A stretch of 64,000 nt of DNA from Bacillota bacterium (GCA_023443745.1 JAEZTB010000048.1:62001-126000); one strand, 5' to 3'. Counted from the stretch's first letter, positions 1 to 9,558 are shown. The notes: generated by a model from the letters alone, not told the origin. Numbers and translations: made by a program.

Positions 1-209
1 CTGGAGGTGAGTATAAGCTTTCCGGGATGTCCCTTTGCTTCAAGCATCCGCTTGGCCAAGCCACCGATAATGTCCAGCTTTTTGGGATCAATATCCATTA
101 AAAAGAAGGAATCGACCTTTAATTGATTCACTCTTTCAATAAAACCTTCTAACAGCTCAGGGGTATATGTACTCCCTGCGCCAATTATCGCAATCTTCAA
201 TCCTCTCAT
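1..209 (-). CDS. GH4 6-phospho-glycosidase, N-terminal part (runs off window)
   Basis: Only the first 69 codons are in the window. The N-terminus carries the dinucleotide-binding motif GAGSTYTPEL at about residues 10-19, followed by a hydrophobic strand ending in LMDIDPKKL. This is the pattern of glycoside hydrolase family 4, and closest by eye to 6-phospho-beta-glucosidases of the CelF/LicH type. Such enzymes hydrolyse phosphorylated disaccharides in the cytoplasm using NAD and a divalent metal. The start is supported by an AGGAGGGC ribosome site 6-8 bases upstream. It is the last visible gene of the DUF4838/YesMN/Lpl locus. The subfamily and substrate cannot be settled from this fragment. 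Confidence 0.8.
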   Translation of the reverse strand, partial: MRGLKIAIIGAGSTYTPELLEGFIERVNQLKVDSFFLMDIDPKKLDIIGGLAKRMLEAKGHPGKLILTS

Positions 210-237
210 GTGCGCCCTCCTCTTTTCTATACACTCA

Positions 238-259
238 AAGGCCGGATGACTCCGGCCTT
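238..259 (-). terminator. Hairpin between the solute-binding protein and GH4 genes
   Basis: A perfect 9-bp stem (AAGGCCGGA, 4-base loop, TCCGGCCTT). On the minus strand it is followed only by a weak T-rich stretch, so it may be a partial terminator that lowers GH4 expression relative to the upstream transporter genes. Confidence 0.5.
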
Positions 260-309
260 AGGAATGATCAAAACATAACTTCCGATAAATCTGAAAAAGT
301 TTCTATAGA

Positions 310-1863
310 TTACTTGCCCTTCTTTGCTTTCCATTCATCATACTGCTTCTGCTGTTCTTCGATAAACCTGTCAACGCCAGCATCCTTCAATGCCTTCAAA
401 AATTTAGGGTAGTGCTCCTCGATGTTAACCTGTCCCCAAAGCATCGGATCTCTGTATTCGTTGAGAACATTGCGGATGGATGAAGATTCAGTAAGAACGT
501 TCTCGCCTATAAAGTTGAATCCTAAGGCAGGAGCGGGTATAGCTGAAGCATTTAGCTTTTCATAGGCTTCAAAGGTATCCTTCGGATAGCTTTTAGGCAG
601 CATAGCCGTATATATGCTTCCGAGCTCCCAACCTATACCAAAATCAAATCCTGGATCCTTGGAATCCTGTCCGGGAGCAAAGTCAACAGTATTTTCATCA
701 ACCTTCACCCAGTGCTTGTTCTCGATACCGTGTCTGATCATGGTTGCCATATACTTGTCAGTGTACACCAACTCCATAACCTTCGCTGCGGCTTCCGGAT
801 TCTTTGACTGCCATGGAATAGCAGTGGCGGAGCCTACAGTATCAGCGGTTTCAACTATGGTTTTTCCTATCGGAATATAAAGGTGCTCATAACCTCTTTC
901 TTCGGTCAGCTGTTTCTCATAATTGGGTGCGTAGGTAAGGCCTTTACTGAATACCTTTCCGTTTCTCCAGTCATTCGGAGCGGTATTGGTTTCATAGTGA
1001 GTGTCACTAGGCAGATATCCCGCCTTCTGCCATCTCTCCATGGTAACACAGAACTCCTTGAACTCCGGCGTATCATACTGGTTGAAAATCTTGTCGTCTT
1101 TTACTGTGTAAGCTTCTATCCCTGGAATATTCAAGGCGCCGGGCAGATCAATATCACCCGTGATATGGTTTTTCGTCAGCATACGTTCTAACGGGAAGGG
1201 TGCTTCGATCATAACCATATCGGGTTCATTTTTCTTCACGATTTCATAAAGAGGCTCCATATCCTTATAGGTTTTAATATTTGAAACGTCAAGATTGTAT
1301 TTGTCAACATAAGTTTTATTAATAAGGAAGCCGTACTGCTGTCCGAATTCCTTATAGGTAGGGAAGCAGTAAATCTCACCGTTGATCGTCACACCATCCC
1401 AAAGGGCTTGGGGAACATGAGCCTTTGTCTTGGGTGCATATTCGTCAATCAACTTGTTAAGAGGCTTGAAGGCTCCTTTAGCAACGCCCGGAACATACTC
1501 GTTGAGCCACGAACACGTAAAGACCAAATCCATGGCATCGCCAGCGGAAAGCATAACGGGCATTTTAGAAAAGAAATCATCATAGTTCAAATATTGCGCG
1601 TTAACTGTGACGTTGATTTTTTCTTTCAGGTATTTGTTGATTTCATCCCAGACAATGCCTTCGTCTCTGAAGTTATAGTCCGTATAAAGATACCAGGTGA
1701 TTTCTGCCGGGTCACCTTTCGGCGGCTCCTGTGTGCCGGCTGACTGACTCGGCGTTGTTGTGGCGTCACCTTTTGTCGGGCTTTCTGAGCCGCATGCTGC
1801 AAGTAATGAAAGAACCATTATTAATGCCATAACCAAGCTGATCATACGCTTAAAGCTTTTCAT
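310..1863 (-). CDS. Extracellular solute-binding lipoprotein of an LplABC-type sugar importer
   Basis: A 517-aa lipoprotein with a short basic N-terminus, hydrophobic segment and lipobox LLAAC with the lipidated cysteine at residue 24, then a Ser/Thr/Pro-rich linker. Length and order match family 1 solute-binding proteins of the LplA/YtcQ type, which capture oligosaccharides outside the membrane and pass them to the permeases encoded just upstream. The start at 1863 is preferred over an ATG 15 bases further out because the AGGAGG ribosome site lies inside that longer reading. It follows two permease genes on the same strand, with no ATPase in the cluster, which is usual because a shared MsmK-like ATPase often serves such systems. 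The substrate is unknown. Confidence 0.9.
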   Translation of the reverse strand: MKSFKRMISLVMALIMVLSLLAACGSESPTKGDATTTPSQSAGTQEPPKGDPAEITWYLYTDYNFRDEGIVWDEINKYLKEKINVTVNAQYLNYDDFFSKMPVMLSAGDAMDLVFTCSWLNEYVPGVAKGAFKPLNKLIDEYAPKTKAHVPQALWDGVTINGEIYCFPTYKEFGQQYGFLINKTYVDKYNLDVSNIKTYKDMEPLYEIVKKNEPDMVMIEAPFPLERMLTKNHITGDIDLPGALNIPGIEAYTVKDDKIFNQYDTPEFKEFCVTMERWQKAGYLPSDTHYETNTAPNDWRNGKVFSKGLTYAPNYEKQLTEERGYEHLYIPIGKTIVETADTVGSATAIPWQSKNPEAAAKVMELVYTDKYMATMIRHGIENKHWVKVDENTVDFAPGQDSKDPGFDFGIGWELGSIYTAMLPKSYPKDTFEAYEKLNASAIPAPALGFNFIGENVLTESSSIRNVLNEYRDPMLWGQVNIEEHYPKFLKALKDAGVDRFIEEQQKQYDEWKAKKGK

Positions 1864-1911
1864 AGTTTTCCTCCTCATGCTTTAATTTATTAAAACCGCT
1901 TATGAGCGGGA

Positions 1912-2829
1912 TTAACCCTTTACCCCTCCGATTGTCAGTCCTTTAATGAAGTGCTTTTGAAAGAATGGATAAGCAAATAGAATAGGGGTCGTTGCTATAA
2001 CCACCAGGGCCATACGTCCGGATTGACTGGGGAGTCGATTGAGTAGCGCCTGGCCCTGGGGGGTGGCTAAAAATCTGGAGTTGGTCCTGATGAACTCGAT
2101 GGAATTGATGGCCTTCATCAGCAGCTGCTGAATGGGTACAAGACTTTGCTTCTTGATATAGAGCATGGCTAGCCACCAGTCATTCCAGTACATGATAAGC
2201 AGCATGAAGCCTATTGTTGCCAAACCGGGCTTTGCCAAAGGCATGACAATGCGGAAGAATGTTGTAAATTCACCGGCCCCATCTATTTTAGCCGATTCAA
2301 TGATGGAATCAGGCACTGTGGTTTGAAAGAATGTTCTTAGAACCAATACATTCCACGCACTCACCAGATAAGGAAGAATTAATGCCAAAATATTATTGTT
2401 TAAGTTAAAAACCTGCGTGTTAATCATGTACGAAGGAATAAGCCCGCCGGAAAACAGCATGGTGAAGTATGCTATAAATGCAAACACATTACGCATTTTA
2501 AAGCTTTTCCTGGATATGACGTAAGCAAACATGGCAGTTGTAAGCAAGGCTAATATCGTTCCACATACCGTTACAATAATGGATATCATATAAGCGTTCA
2601 GAATATGATCCCCTGTTTTAAACATAAAATCATAAGCAAAGAGACTGAATTCCTTAGGGATAAGCTGGTACCCATGCTCCGCAATACTGGCTTCACTGGA
2701 AAATGATACGGAGTAAACCAGCAGCACAGGAATAACGCACAGAGCGACCATACTGATCAATAATAAATTGAAAACAATATTCCAGCCTGTAGTCAGGGCG
2801 TTTATTCTACTTTGCACCATTCTTGCCAT
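1912..2829 (-). CDS. Carbohydrate ABC transporter permease (LplC/YtcP type)
   Basis: A 305-aa inner-membrane permease with about six hydrophobic segments. The binding-protein-dependent EAA loop is visible as ESAKIDGAGEFTTFFRIVMP at about residues 180-200. The C-terminus HFIKGLTIGGVKG is typical of MalG/LplC-like subunits. It lies 34 bases after the partner permease and 48 bases before the solute-binding protein, so the three are almost certainly one transcript. AAAGGGA sits 7 bases before the ATG. It forms half of the membrane channel for sugar uptake. Confidence 0.92.
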   Translation of the reverse strand: MARMVQSRINALTTGWNIVFNLLLISMVALCVIPVLLVYSVSFSSEASIAEHGYQLIPKEFSLFAYDFMFKTGDHILNAYMISIIVTVCGTILALLTTAMFAYVISRKSFKMRNVFAFIAYFTMLFSGGLIPSYMINTQVFNLNNNILALILPYLVSAWNVLVLRTFFQTTVPDSIIESAKIDGAGEFTTFFRIVMPLAKPGLATIGFMLLIMYWNDWWLAMLYIKKQSLVPIQQLLMKAINSIEFIRTNSRFLATPQGQALLNRLPSQSGRMALVVIATTPILFAYPFFQKHFIKGLTIGGVKG

Positions 2830-2863
2830 AATCTGTTCCCTTTCTTGTTCTGCTATTCAACAT

Positions 2864-3778
2864 TTAAAATAACGCGTAGCCTTCGTCCACCTTTTTGGTG
2901 ATCTTATTGGTAACAACGACGAGGATGAATCCGACAACAGATTGGTATAAGCCTGCTGCGGCGGACATCCCAATATTCCCTCCCCCTTGTACCAGACCGT
3001 TATAGACATAGGTATCGATGACCTGTGTGACCGGATACAACTGTCCGTGACCAAGCGGAACCTGGTAGAACAGGCCAAAATCGGAATTGAATATTTTTCC
3101 GACCGCCATGATGGTTAAAATAATAATCATGGGCTTAATGGAAGGTATGGTAATATAAATAGCCTGCTGCCATTTGGTTGCCCCATCTAAAGTTGCGGAC
3201 TCATAATACTCAGTTGATATGCCCGTTATGGCCGCCAAATAAATAATACTGTTATAGCCCAATGTTTTCCAAAGTTGAGCAAACACGAGAATAAAAGGCC
3301 AGTATTTTGTTTCAAAGTAAAATTGTGCTTTTTCTAATCCCATTGAAGCCAGAAGATGGTTTATATAACCGAGATCATGGTCAAGGAAGGCCTTAGCCAC
3401 AAAGGCTACTACCACCCATGATAAGAAATAGGGCATGATGAAGACGGTCTGATAAATTTTTGAAGCGATACGGTTCTTGATTTCGTTTAGAATAATGGCT
3501 ATGAAGGTCGCTAAAACCAATCCGAGTACGATAAAAACTAAATTGTATAATATAGTATTGCGTGTGATGGTATAGGCGGCATTGCTTTTAAAAAGGAACT
3601 TAAAATTATCAAAGCCTACCCATGGGCTTTTTAGAATGCCACTTGCATAATTGATCCTTTTAAAGGCAAGTATGACTCCGAACATGGGCAAATAACTAAA
3701 TGCCAGTAATGCAATTAGGGCCGGCAGGGCCATAATATACAAAGCTCCATCTTTTTTAATGTTGCGAAAAAAACCCAT
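2864..3778 (-). CDS. ABC transporter permease (LplB type)
   Basis: A 304-aa permease of the LplB/YteP type. The N-terminus has a short cytoplasmic stretch and a first membrane helix around residues 12-35. The EAA-like loop reads YYESATLDGATKWQQAIYIT about two thirds along. The start at 3778 is chosen over an ATG 15 bases upstream because GAGGGGGC, the ribosome site, overlaps that longer reading. It is the first gene of the transporter operon. A 148-base gap separates it from the sensor kinase gene upstream, enough room for its own promoter, which the kinase/regulator pair would be expected to control. Confidence 0.92.
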   Translation of the reverse strand: MGFFRNIKKDGALYIMALPALIALLAFSYLPMFGVILAFKRINYASGILKSPWVGFDNFKFLFKSNAAYTITRNTILYNLVFIVLGLVLATFIAIILNEIKNRIASKIYQTVFIMPYFLSWVVVAFVAKAFLDHDLGYINHLLASMGLEKAQFYFETKYWPFILVFAQLWKTLGYNSIIYLAAITGISTEYYESATLDGATKWQQAIYITIPSIKPMIIILTIMAVGKIFNSDFGLFYQVPLGHGQLYPVTQVIDTYVYNGLVQGGGNIGMSAAAGLYQSVVGFILVVVTNKITKKVDEGYALF

Positions 3779-3926
3779 AATAAGCCCCCTCATTCGCTCG
3801 TCTTTTCTATGATTTTAATCATTGTATAATTCCAATGATTCCCTGCTACATTTCCATTATAAATTAAAGGGCTTTAACTTTCTATGGTAACTTCTTTAGA
3901 TATTTTATACTTTTTTTAAATAGAGC

Positions 3927-5723
3927 TTATTCTTTGTATGGAATCCTTATTTCAGCCACGACGCCTCCGTCGCACCGATCGGCATAATTAAGGCCGTACC
4001 CCTCACCATAGCTCATTTTAATTCGTTGATGAACGTTCTTTATTCCAAACCCGTCAGAATCTTTAACGGAGGTCTTTTTCCCTTCAAGATAGGCGTTGAG
4101 CTCGTGGACATCAGCGCCGGCCCCGTTATCCTCCACGCGAATAACGGCTTGGCTGCCATTAATCATACAGGATATAACGATACGTCCTTTAAGCTTTATG
4201 TTGGCGACACCATGAACAACGGCATTCTCCACAAGGGGCTGCAATAAGAACTTGGGAAGCTTCAAATTCATTTCGGATGGCTGAATGTCATATACCACTT
4301 CAAAGCAATCCTCATATCTCATGGCCTGAATATTGACATAATTCCTGACATGGTCGAGTTCCTCTTTTAACAATACGAAATGGTCGGGATCCTTGATGCT
4401 GTATTTTAATATACTGGCTAGTGAGGATACCATGCGTACAATATTATTCTGATTGTTTAAAAGAGCCATCCAATTGACCGAATCCAGGGTATTGTAAATA
4501 AAATGTGGATTGATTTGAGCCTGTAATGCTTTTAGTTCAGCGCTTTTTTGCTTGACACCGCTTTCGTAGACATCTGCTACAAGACCATCAATTCTTCTCA
4601 TCATTTTATTAAAGCTTTTGTAGAGTATACCCACTTCATCATGGGACGGGTAGTCGATATTAGTTCGGATACTGCTTTCATTTCTAACCGCATTCATGAC
4701 TCCTGCCAGCTTCTTGATCGGTCTTGTTATACTGAAGGAAAAAATGACCGTCAAACCTATTCCGATGAAAACAGCTATGACAGTTATGATGATGATCATT
4801 TTCGTAACAACATTAAGCTCTGCCAGAATGTCTGTGTATGGGATAACCGATATAAGTCTTAATCCCCACTTTAAGCGGCTTATTGCTGTTACATAATGTT
4901 GATCCTCATATTCCAGAACATGGTTTTCCGTTCTAATATGGTCATTGACATATGAGATAAGCCCGTCTTCTTCTACTCCTTTCCCACGCAACGACGCATT
5001 ATTGGAAAAAATCACCCTCTTGTCCTCATCCAGTAAATAGACCTGTGCATGGTCGGTAAGCTTTGCGGCATCAAATTGCTTCTCAAATTCTCGCACATCA
5101 AAGCCCATGAGCATGACTCCCATTTTTTCCATGCTGTAAATATTGATATAGGGATTTCTGACCAGCCTTGATATATAAAGGCGCTGATTATCCCCCTCCA
5201 GATAAAAGCAGTGAAAGGCTCCGTTAAGCTCAATTGTTTTGAGATACCAACTCTCTTTTTTTTGGTTATCCGCTTTAAAAACACCATGCCGCGTACTAAC
5301 CGCAGTATTTAGAGACACCGGAAAAAAGGCTTCTGTAACGGGAAAGGCGTCGTCTATGAAAAAGAATGCGAAATTGTAATCGGTAAAATCCATTAACTGT
5401 ATAAAATATTGTCTGAACTGGCGCTCAATGGCTTCCCTGCCGGAGTACAGCTCAAATGAGCCGTTACAATCGCTATTAAGCACCTCGACCAGCTTTCCGT
5501 CCCGGCACAGGTTTCCTACCGCTAGGTTAATATTATTCAAAAGATTATCCATATTGGTGGAATTATGGGATATGATTTTCTCTTGCTGCTCAATGGTTCT
5601 GTTAATGATGATATCACTGACCAGGAAATAAAAGATGACATTTGATGAAATCACCACAGCCATAATGACAAAAATAAAAACAAATGAGATTTTTTTGTTA
5701 ATGCTCATATTCTTAACTATCAT
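3927..5723 (-). CDS. YesM-family sensor histidine kinase
   Basis: A 598-aa membrane kinase. Residues about 11-33 form one transmembrane helix, followed by a large extracellular sensor region (about 35-300), a second helix (about 303-328), a HAMP linker and a His_kinase domain with NPHFIYNTLDSVNW, where the histidine is the expected phosphorylation site. The ATPase part shows VENAVVHG and DNGAG boxes and DGFGIKNVHQRI. The start overlaps the stop of the response regulator by 4 bases (ATGA), implying translational coupling. In this family the kinase senses an extracellular sugar or sugar-loaded binding protein and drives the adjacent AraC-type regulator. The ligand here is unknown. Confidence 0.93.
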   Translation of the reverse strand: MIVKNMSINKKISFVFIFVIMAVVISSNVIFYFLVSDIIINRTIEQQEKIISHNSTNMDNLLNNINLAVGNLCRDGKLVEVLNSDCNGSFELYSGREAIERQFRQYFIQLMDFTDYNFAFFFIDDAFPVTEAFFPVSLNTAVSTRHGVFKADNQKKESWYLKTIELNGAFHCFYLEGDNQRLYISRLVRNPYINIYSMEKMGVMLMGFDVREFEKQFDAAKLTDHAQVYLLDEDKRVIFSNNASLRGKGVEEDGLISYVNDHIRTENHVLEYEDQHYVTAISRLKWGLRLISVIPYTDILAELNVVTKMIIIITVIAVFIGIGLTVIFSFSITRPIKKLAGVMNAVRNESSIRTNIDYPSHDEVGILYKSFNKMMRRIDGLVADVYESGVKQKSAELKALQAQINPHFIYNTLDSVNWMALLNNQNNIVRMVSSLASILKYSIKDPDHFVLLKEELDHVRNYVNIQAMRYEDCFEVVYDIQPSEMNLKLPKFLLQPLVENAVVHGVANIKLKGRIVISCMINGSQAVIRVEDNGAGADVHELNAYLEGKKTSVKDSDGFGIKNVHQRIKMSYGEGYGLNYADRCDGGVVAEIRIPYKE

Positions 5724-6787
5724 GAGCCGATCCCATCCTGATGCTTGTTATTTAAGATCAAGTTTCTGTATTCGGAGGGTGTCATCCTGGTTTGTTTTTT
5801 AAATGCACGGGTGAAATAGTGTTGGTTTTGGAAGCCTACCCGGTCCGAAATACTGGATATGGTTAGGGATGGGTCATTTAAAAGCGCACAGGCCTGATCA
5901 ATCCTCAATTTCTTGATGTGAGAAATAACATTGATACCGGTGAATTGGCGGAAAATGACGCTCAAGTATGCAGGTGAGAGTTTTAAGCTGTCAGCAATTT
6001 CAGAGACAGACATATTCATATCACCATAATGTTTGTTGATATAATCCTTTACATACTCTGTGATGTGCTCGGACCGAGAATCCTTCTTTTGAGTCGTGAA
6101 TTGCAGCACATCCATATACAGCTGCTCCACATAGGATTGCATGCTCTCACGGGTTTTTAAGGTATAGAGCTCTTCAAACACCCATTCCTTTGAATTCAGC
6201 AGGGGATGTATATTGACACCCATACCGCTGAAGTAATTGAACAGGATTTCGATCAGGCGAATATATAATGCTTTGGATTCATGGCGGCAATAATCTTTTT
6301 GATTGAGGTCCTTCTCAAAAAACCTCTCAAAATATTCACGGTCACATCGGCTTAAGGCCTGGTTCAATTCCCGCTCCAGTTCTTCATTATATATGGTCTT
6401 ATACAGACTGAGCTTTTCTATCCTTTTAGCATTGAGGGATTTGATTAATTCAATAAGCTGCTTGATTTTATCCTGGTCTATTGGTTTAAGTATGTAGCTT
6501 TCTACCCCGTATTGTATTGCAGTGCGGGCATAATCAAAATCTTCATAGGCACTTAGCAGAATGATGGAGGTGTCAACCATGACATCATGGACTTTCCGGC
6601 AAAGTTCCAAACCATCCATGATGGGCATTTTAATATCTGAAATGATGAGATCGGGGCACTTTTCAAGGGCTATATTGAAGGCGTCCTCTCCGTTTCTGGC
6701 TTCTCCGACAATGTCAACACCCATTTCGGCCCATGGAATAAGAGCCCTTAACCCTTTACATACGTATACGTCGTCGTCAACAATCAA
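5720..6787 (-). CDS. YesN-family response regulator (REC plus AraC HTH), start region disrupted
   Basis: The receiver domain is complete, with the acidic cluster VDDD, the phospho-acceptor Asp in IISDIKMP (about residue 51) and YILKPID. The C-terminal 100 residues are an AraC-type double helix-turn-helix. The partner is the YesM kinase, whose start overlaps this stop. The start is odd: in frame there is only TTG at 6787, giving MIVDDD, with a stop three codons upstream. An ATG at 6801-6803 with AGAAAGG before it lies one base out of frame. Removing one base near 6794 would restore MRYKVLIVDDD, the normal N-terminus of the family. Either a frameshift or sequence error, or a weak TTG start, is likely. 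Confidence 0.85.
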   Translation of the reverse strand: MIVDDDVYVCKGLRALIPWAEMGVDIVGEARNGEDAFNIALEKCPDLIISDIKMPIMDGLELCRKVHDVMVDTSIILLSAYEDFDYARTAIQYGVESYILKPIDQDKIKQLIELIKSLNAKRIEKLSLYKTIYNEELERELNQALSRCDREYFERFFEKDLNQKDYCRHESKALYIRLIEILFNYFSGMGVNIHPLLNSKEWVFEELYTLKTRESMQSYVEQLYMDVLQFTTQKKDSRSEHITEYVKDYINKHYGDMNMSVSEIADSLKLSPAYLSVIFRQFTGINVISHIKKLRIDQACALLNDPSLTISSISDRVGFQNQHYFTRAFKKQTRMTPSEYRNLILNNKHQDGIGS

Positions 6788-6823
6788 GACCTTGATATCG
6801 CATCAACCTTTCTATCAGAAATC

Positions 6824-8758
6824 CTACTGGCCCAGAATTCTGTCGGTCATTACCTCAAAGGTTTGAACGAACTCGTATAAGTCGAATACTTTCTGAAAGT
6901 CATCCTCATGGTCACATAAAAATTCCTTTATAGCATTCCACTTTTCATGTGTTCCTTCCCTATTCCCTAATGAACGCTGTTCCAGCATACTCGCATAGTG
7001 AACGCAGAAATCCTGATGCAGCTTAAGGTAATGCCAGGATTGTGCCTGACTTTTATTTGAAAGCTTCAAATTATCCATAATGACCGGGGTGAAGGTCTTC
7101 ACATAAGCTTCAATCGAAGCATAGCGCTGTGAAGTCTCCATATCCACCATCTCTCTCTCACCTCTCAGATAAGGAGGATCAAAAAGATCGGTAAGCTTTT
7201 TTAGGTAAGCCATGGCCTTATGGCCATCAGCGCCGTATGCTTTTTCAAAATATTCAACAGCCTCTTGTTCAAAGTCAAAAGAGCTATTCCAGAGGGTTCT
7301 GCCCATCATATACATCCCAAGGCCGTTAGGAAAAAAGCTCCTTTGAACCTGGCAGCTTATAAAGCCATTGAGGCCCACTTCTTTTAAATTTTTTATATCC
7401 TCGCTAATAATACGGGAGACTGCAAACTGTCCCGGATCACAAAAGTGATCCCACATGTAATGATAGTCAAAATCGAAGCTATCCCCCGAAAAAGTTTTCT
7501 GCCAGTCCTTAAGAAAAGCAATATTCCCCTCTATGGACGAAGGAAAGGTCACCTTGTTGCGTATGTAAGTCGGGGTGCTTTCAGGTAGTACATCTGTAGA
7601 GAAGGATTTACTGTAGGTTCTGGTGATGGGGGCAAACATCAGAATAAACCTGTCAGAATTATTGATTTTACGCACCTGAGGCGCCCACATGAGCTCGCAG
7701 TAAATCAGAAATACTATTTTATTATTCATTTTCCTTTGGATCATAAGCTCATCTAGCTCATTAAGCATCTGCACATAAAGGTCGGGAGGAATCTCCTTTA
7801 TGCAATTCTCACACTCACATTGGTTATTATAGCCGTCAGCCAGCCAGAAATGAAGAGCGTCAATATTTTTATGCTCTTCAAGATATTCAATAATGCTGTT
7901 GACAACGATCTTTCTAACCTCCGGATTGGAATAGCAAAGGTTCGTATTTAAGGGAATACCACCCCATATCTCCCTTTTTCCGTTTACCTGTGCAAGGTAT
8001 TGCTGGACTTCCGGTGCTGCCTGAATATCATTCTTCTCCCAGCTCAATCCTGGGATACCAAAGGGCTCACATGTCCAGCCATGTCCTACGGCATGATAGG
8101 CTAATCCTCTTTTGTTTATCTCTTCTTCAAGCGCTTTTACGATCTCTCTCGCCTTTTCTATAGTGAAGCCTTCAGGTGTTTTTTTATGATTGATGTGGTG
8201 ATTATACCAACGGTCAAAAAAGGCATAGGCCTCACGGAATTGAATAAAATACGAATTAAAACCCAGCTTGGGGGCCCAGTCAATCATATCCCGCACATTT
8301 TCAAAGCTGACGGCTCCTTCTATACAAATGCCCCTATGCCGATAGGACGGCGTTTCATCAATACTCGCATCCAGATTCAGGATATCTGCTTGGGGGATAA
8401 TTTCTCCGTCTTCCGAGGGCCTTATCCACCTTAAGCCGCATTCATACAAGAACCTGTATACCCCGAGAAGTACGCTCCTTGGGTTGATTCCCATAATGAA
8501 GCCGGATGAGTTCTGTATTTCAATATGATAAGCGTCATCAAATACATTTTGATCACTGATGGGGTTCGGCAGTCCAAAATCAGAATATAAGCCAAGCTCA
8601 ATACACTTTTGAGATTGATTGAGATTACACCCGACATCTACTTGCACCAATTCTTGTGTTGATAGTTTTTCCAGATATTTTTTCAGTTCCATACCAGAAA
8701 AAACCACAGTCGGATTCTCACTTTTCAAAACAAGATTCAAGGTATCATTCATAATCAT
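6824..8758 (-). CDS. DUF4838-type putative glycosidase
   Basis: A 644-aa cytoplasmic protein without a signal peptide. The first ~120 residues resemble the N-terminal alpha/beta domain found before GH20/GH67 catalytic barrels. The middle carries the DUF4838 signature: a Trp-rich stretch HFWLADGYNNQCECENCI followed by DLYVQMLNELDEL. Members are assumed to be glycoside hydrolases, but the reaction for this clade is not known to me. It lies 20 bases upstream of the regulator's possible ATG, on the same strand, so it belongs to the regulated sugar locus. The absence of a signal peptide means it acts on imported oligosaccharide. AAAGGA lies 7 bases before the ATG. Confidence 0.75.
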   Translation of the reverse strand: MIMNDTLNLVLKSENPTVVFSGMELKKYLEKLSTQELVQVDVGCNLNQSQKCIELGLYSDFGLPNPISDQNVFDDAYHIEIQNSSGFIMGINPRSVLLGVYRFLYECGLRWIRPSEDGEIIPQADILNLDASIDETPSYRHRGICIEGAVSFENVRDMIDWAPKLGFNSYFIQFREAYAFFDRWYNHHINHKKTPEGFTIEKAREIVKALEEEINKRGLAYHAVGHGWTCEPFGIPGLSWEKNDIQAAPEVQQYLAQVNGKREIWGGIPLNTNLCYSNPEVRKIVVNSIIEYLEEHKNIDALHFWLADGYNNQCECENCIKEIPPDLYVQMLNELDELMIQRKMNNKIVFLIYCELMWAPQVRKINNSDRFILMFAPITRTYSKSFSTDVLPESTPTYIRNKVTFPSSIEGNIAFLKDWQKTFSGDSFDFDYHYMWDHFCDPGQFAVSRIISEDIKNLKEVGLNGFISCQVQRSFFPNGLGMYMMGRTLWNSSFDFEQEAVEYFEKAYGADGHKAMAYLKKLTDLFDPPYLRGEREMVDMETSQRYASIEAYVKTFTPVIMDNLKLSNKSQAQSWHYLKLHQDFCVHYASMLEQRSLGNREGTHEKWNAIKEFLCDHEDDFQKVFDLYEFVQTFEVMTDRILGQ

Positions 8759-8832
8759 AAACCGATCCTTTCAAAACTTTATACGAAGTTTTCTTAATAA
8801 TCCTTGTCTTGGCACCAGCAGTTAATCCATTA

Positions 8833-9363
8833 TTACAACATCGTTTTAAGCATATCAAAAAGAAGGTCGGTAAGCTCTTCGGACTTATTGACCTCACCAA
8901 ACCTGTCATCCAATGTAAAGCTCTGGTCATTGAATCGGTCACTGGCAGGTGGAATACCTAGGCTGAACCCATCCTGACCGGCTTTTGTGCTTCTCAAAAA
9001 GCTGATGAGCTGGCCAATGCTGAGCAGAGGAAGGCAATCCTCCTTTAAAAAATAGTCACCGGGATCATCCATCATCATATCAAAGCTTTCATCTTCAGAT
9101 GATTCAGGATCAAAGGATTCCTCAATATCTTCAACCATGAGATCGTCCAAAAGCCTTAAGCGTCTTAATGTAATATTTGTTCCATGCTTAAGAATAATCT
9201 CACCCACTACAAACTCAAAATCTTCATAAACGTCATTCTCGGCATCCTTGCATACAGAGGCAACAACGCGATCGTATTTTGCCGGAAGCCACATGGAATT
9301 AAGTGTTTGTTTCTGGTTATCAGACAGAGTTTTCAAATCCTCGACAGTAAGATATTGCTTCAT
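8833..9363 (-). CDS. Acidic protein of unknown function
   Basis: A 176-aa soluble protein I do not recognise. The middle (about residues 80-105) is strongly acidic, rich in Asp, Glu, Ser and Met, and the C-terminus has a second acidic/hydrophobic stretch ending in LLFDMLKTML. No signal peptide, membrane segment or metal motif is visible. The start is well supported by GGAGGAAATC before the ATG. Its 3' end is 74 bases before the DUF4838 gene, but nothing ties it to sugar metabolism. A copy of the window's palindromic repeat sits directly upstream at 9391-9455, where its promoter should be. Confidence 0.7.
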   Translation of the reverse strand: MKQYLTVEDLKTLSDNQKQTLNSMWLPAKYDRVVASVCKDAENDVYEDFEFVVGEIILKHGTNITLRRLRLLDDLMVEDIEESFDPESSEDESFDMMMDDPGDYFLKEDCLPLLSIGQLISFLRSTKAGQDGFSLGIPPASDRFNDQSFTLDDRFGEVNKSEELTDLLFDMLKTML

Positions 9364-9390
9364 GATTTCCTCCAGGATTCCACTTTTTTT

Positions 9391-9455
9391 GTTGGGTGCC
9401 CGCTGCCTTTAGGCGTTCGAAATCTTTGATTTCGGTAACGGGTAATGTTATTATA
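9391..9455. repeat. Modular palindromic repeat, copy A
   Basis: Shares the blocks TTGGGTGCC, CCTTTAGGCGTTCGAAAT, TTTGATTTCGGTAACGGGT and a right end TTATTATAT with copies near 50.5 and 55.7 kb. The core GAAATCTTTGATTTC is an inverted repeat. This is the shortest full copy. It lies just upstream of a minus-strand gene, as do copies B and C. Confidence 0.7.
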
Positions 9456-9493
9456 TCATGCCAGAAGCTTGTTAGAAATATCTCCCTTTTTGT

Positions 9494-9520
9494 AATAAAA
9501 AAGGAGCCGTGCTAGGCTCC
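9494..9520 (-). terminator. Rho-independent terminator of the 130-aa lipoprotein gene
   Basis: On the minus strand GGAGCC, a 6-base loop and GGCTCC are followed by TTTTTTATTA. It lies about 40 bases beyond the stop codon. Confidence 0.8.
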
Positions 9521-9558
9521 CAAAGATAGCTTTGAATTGATTAACAAATGAGAACATG

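Noticed and set aside
1864..1878. Upstream ATG for the first solute-binding protein
   Set aside because: The AGGAGG ribosome site lies within these codons, so the start at 1863 is the real one.
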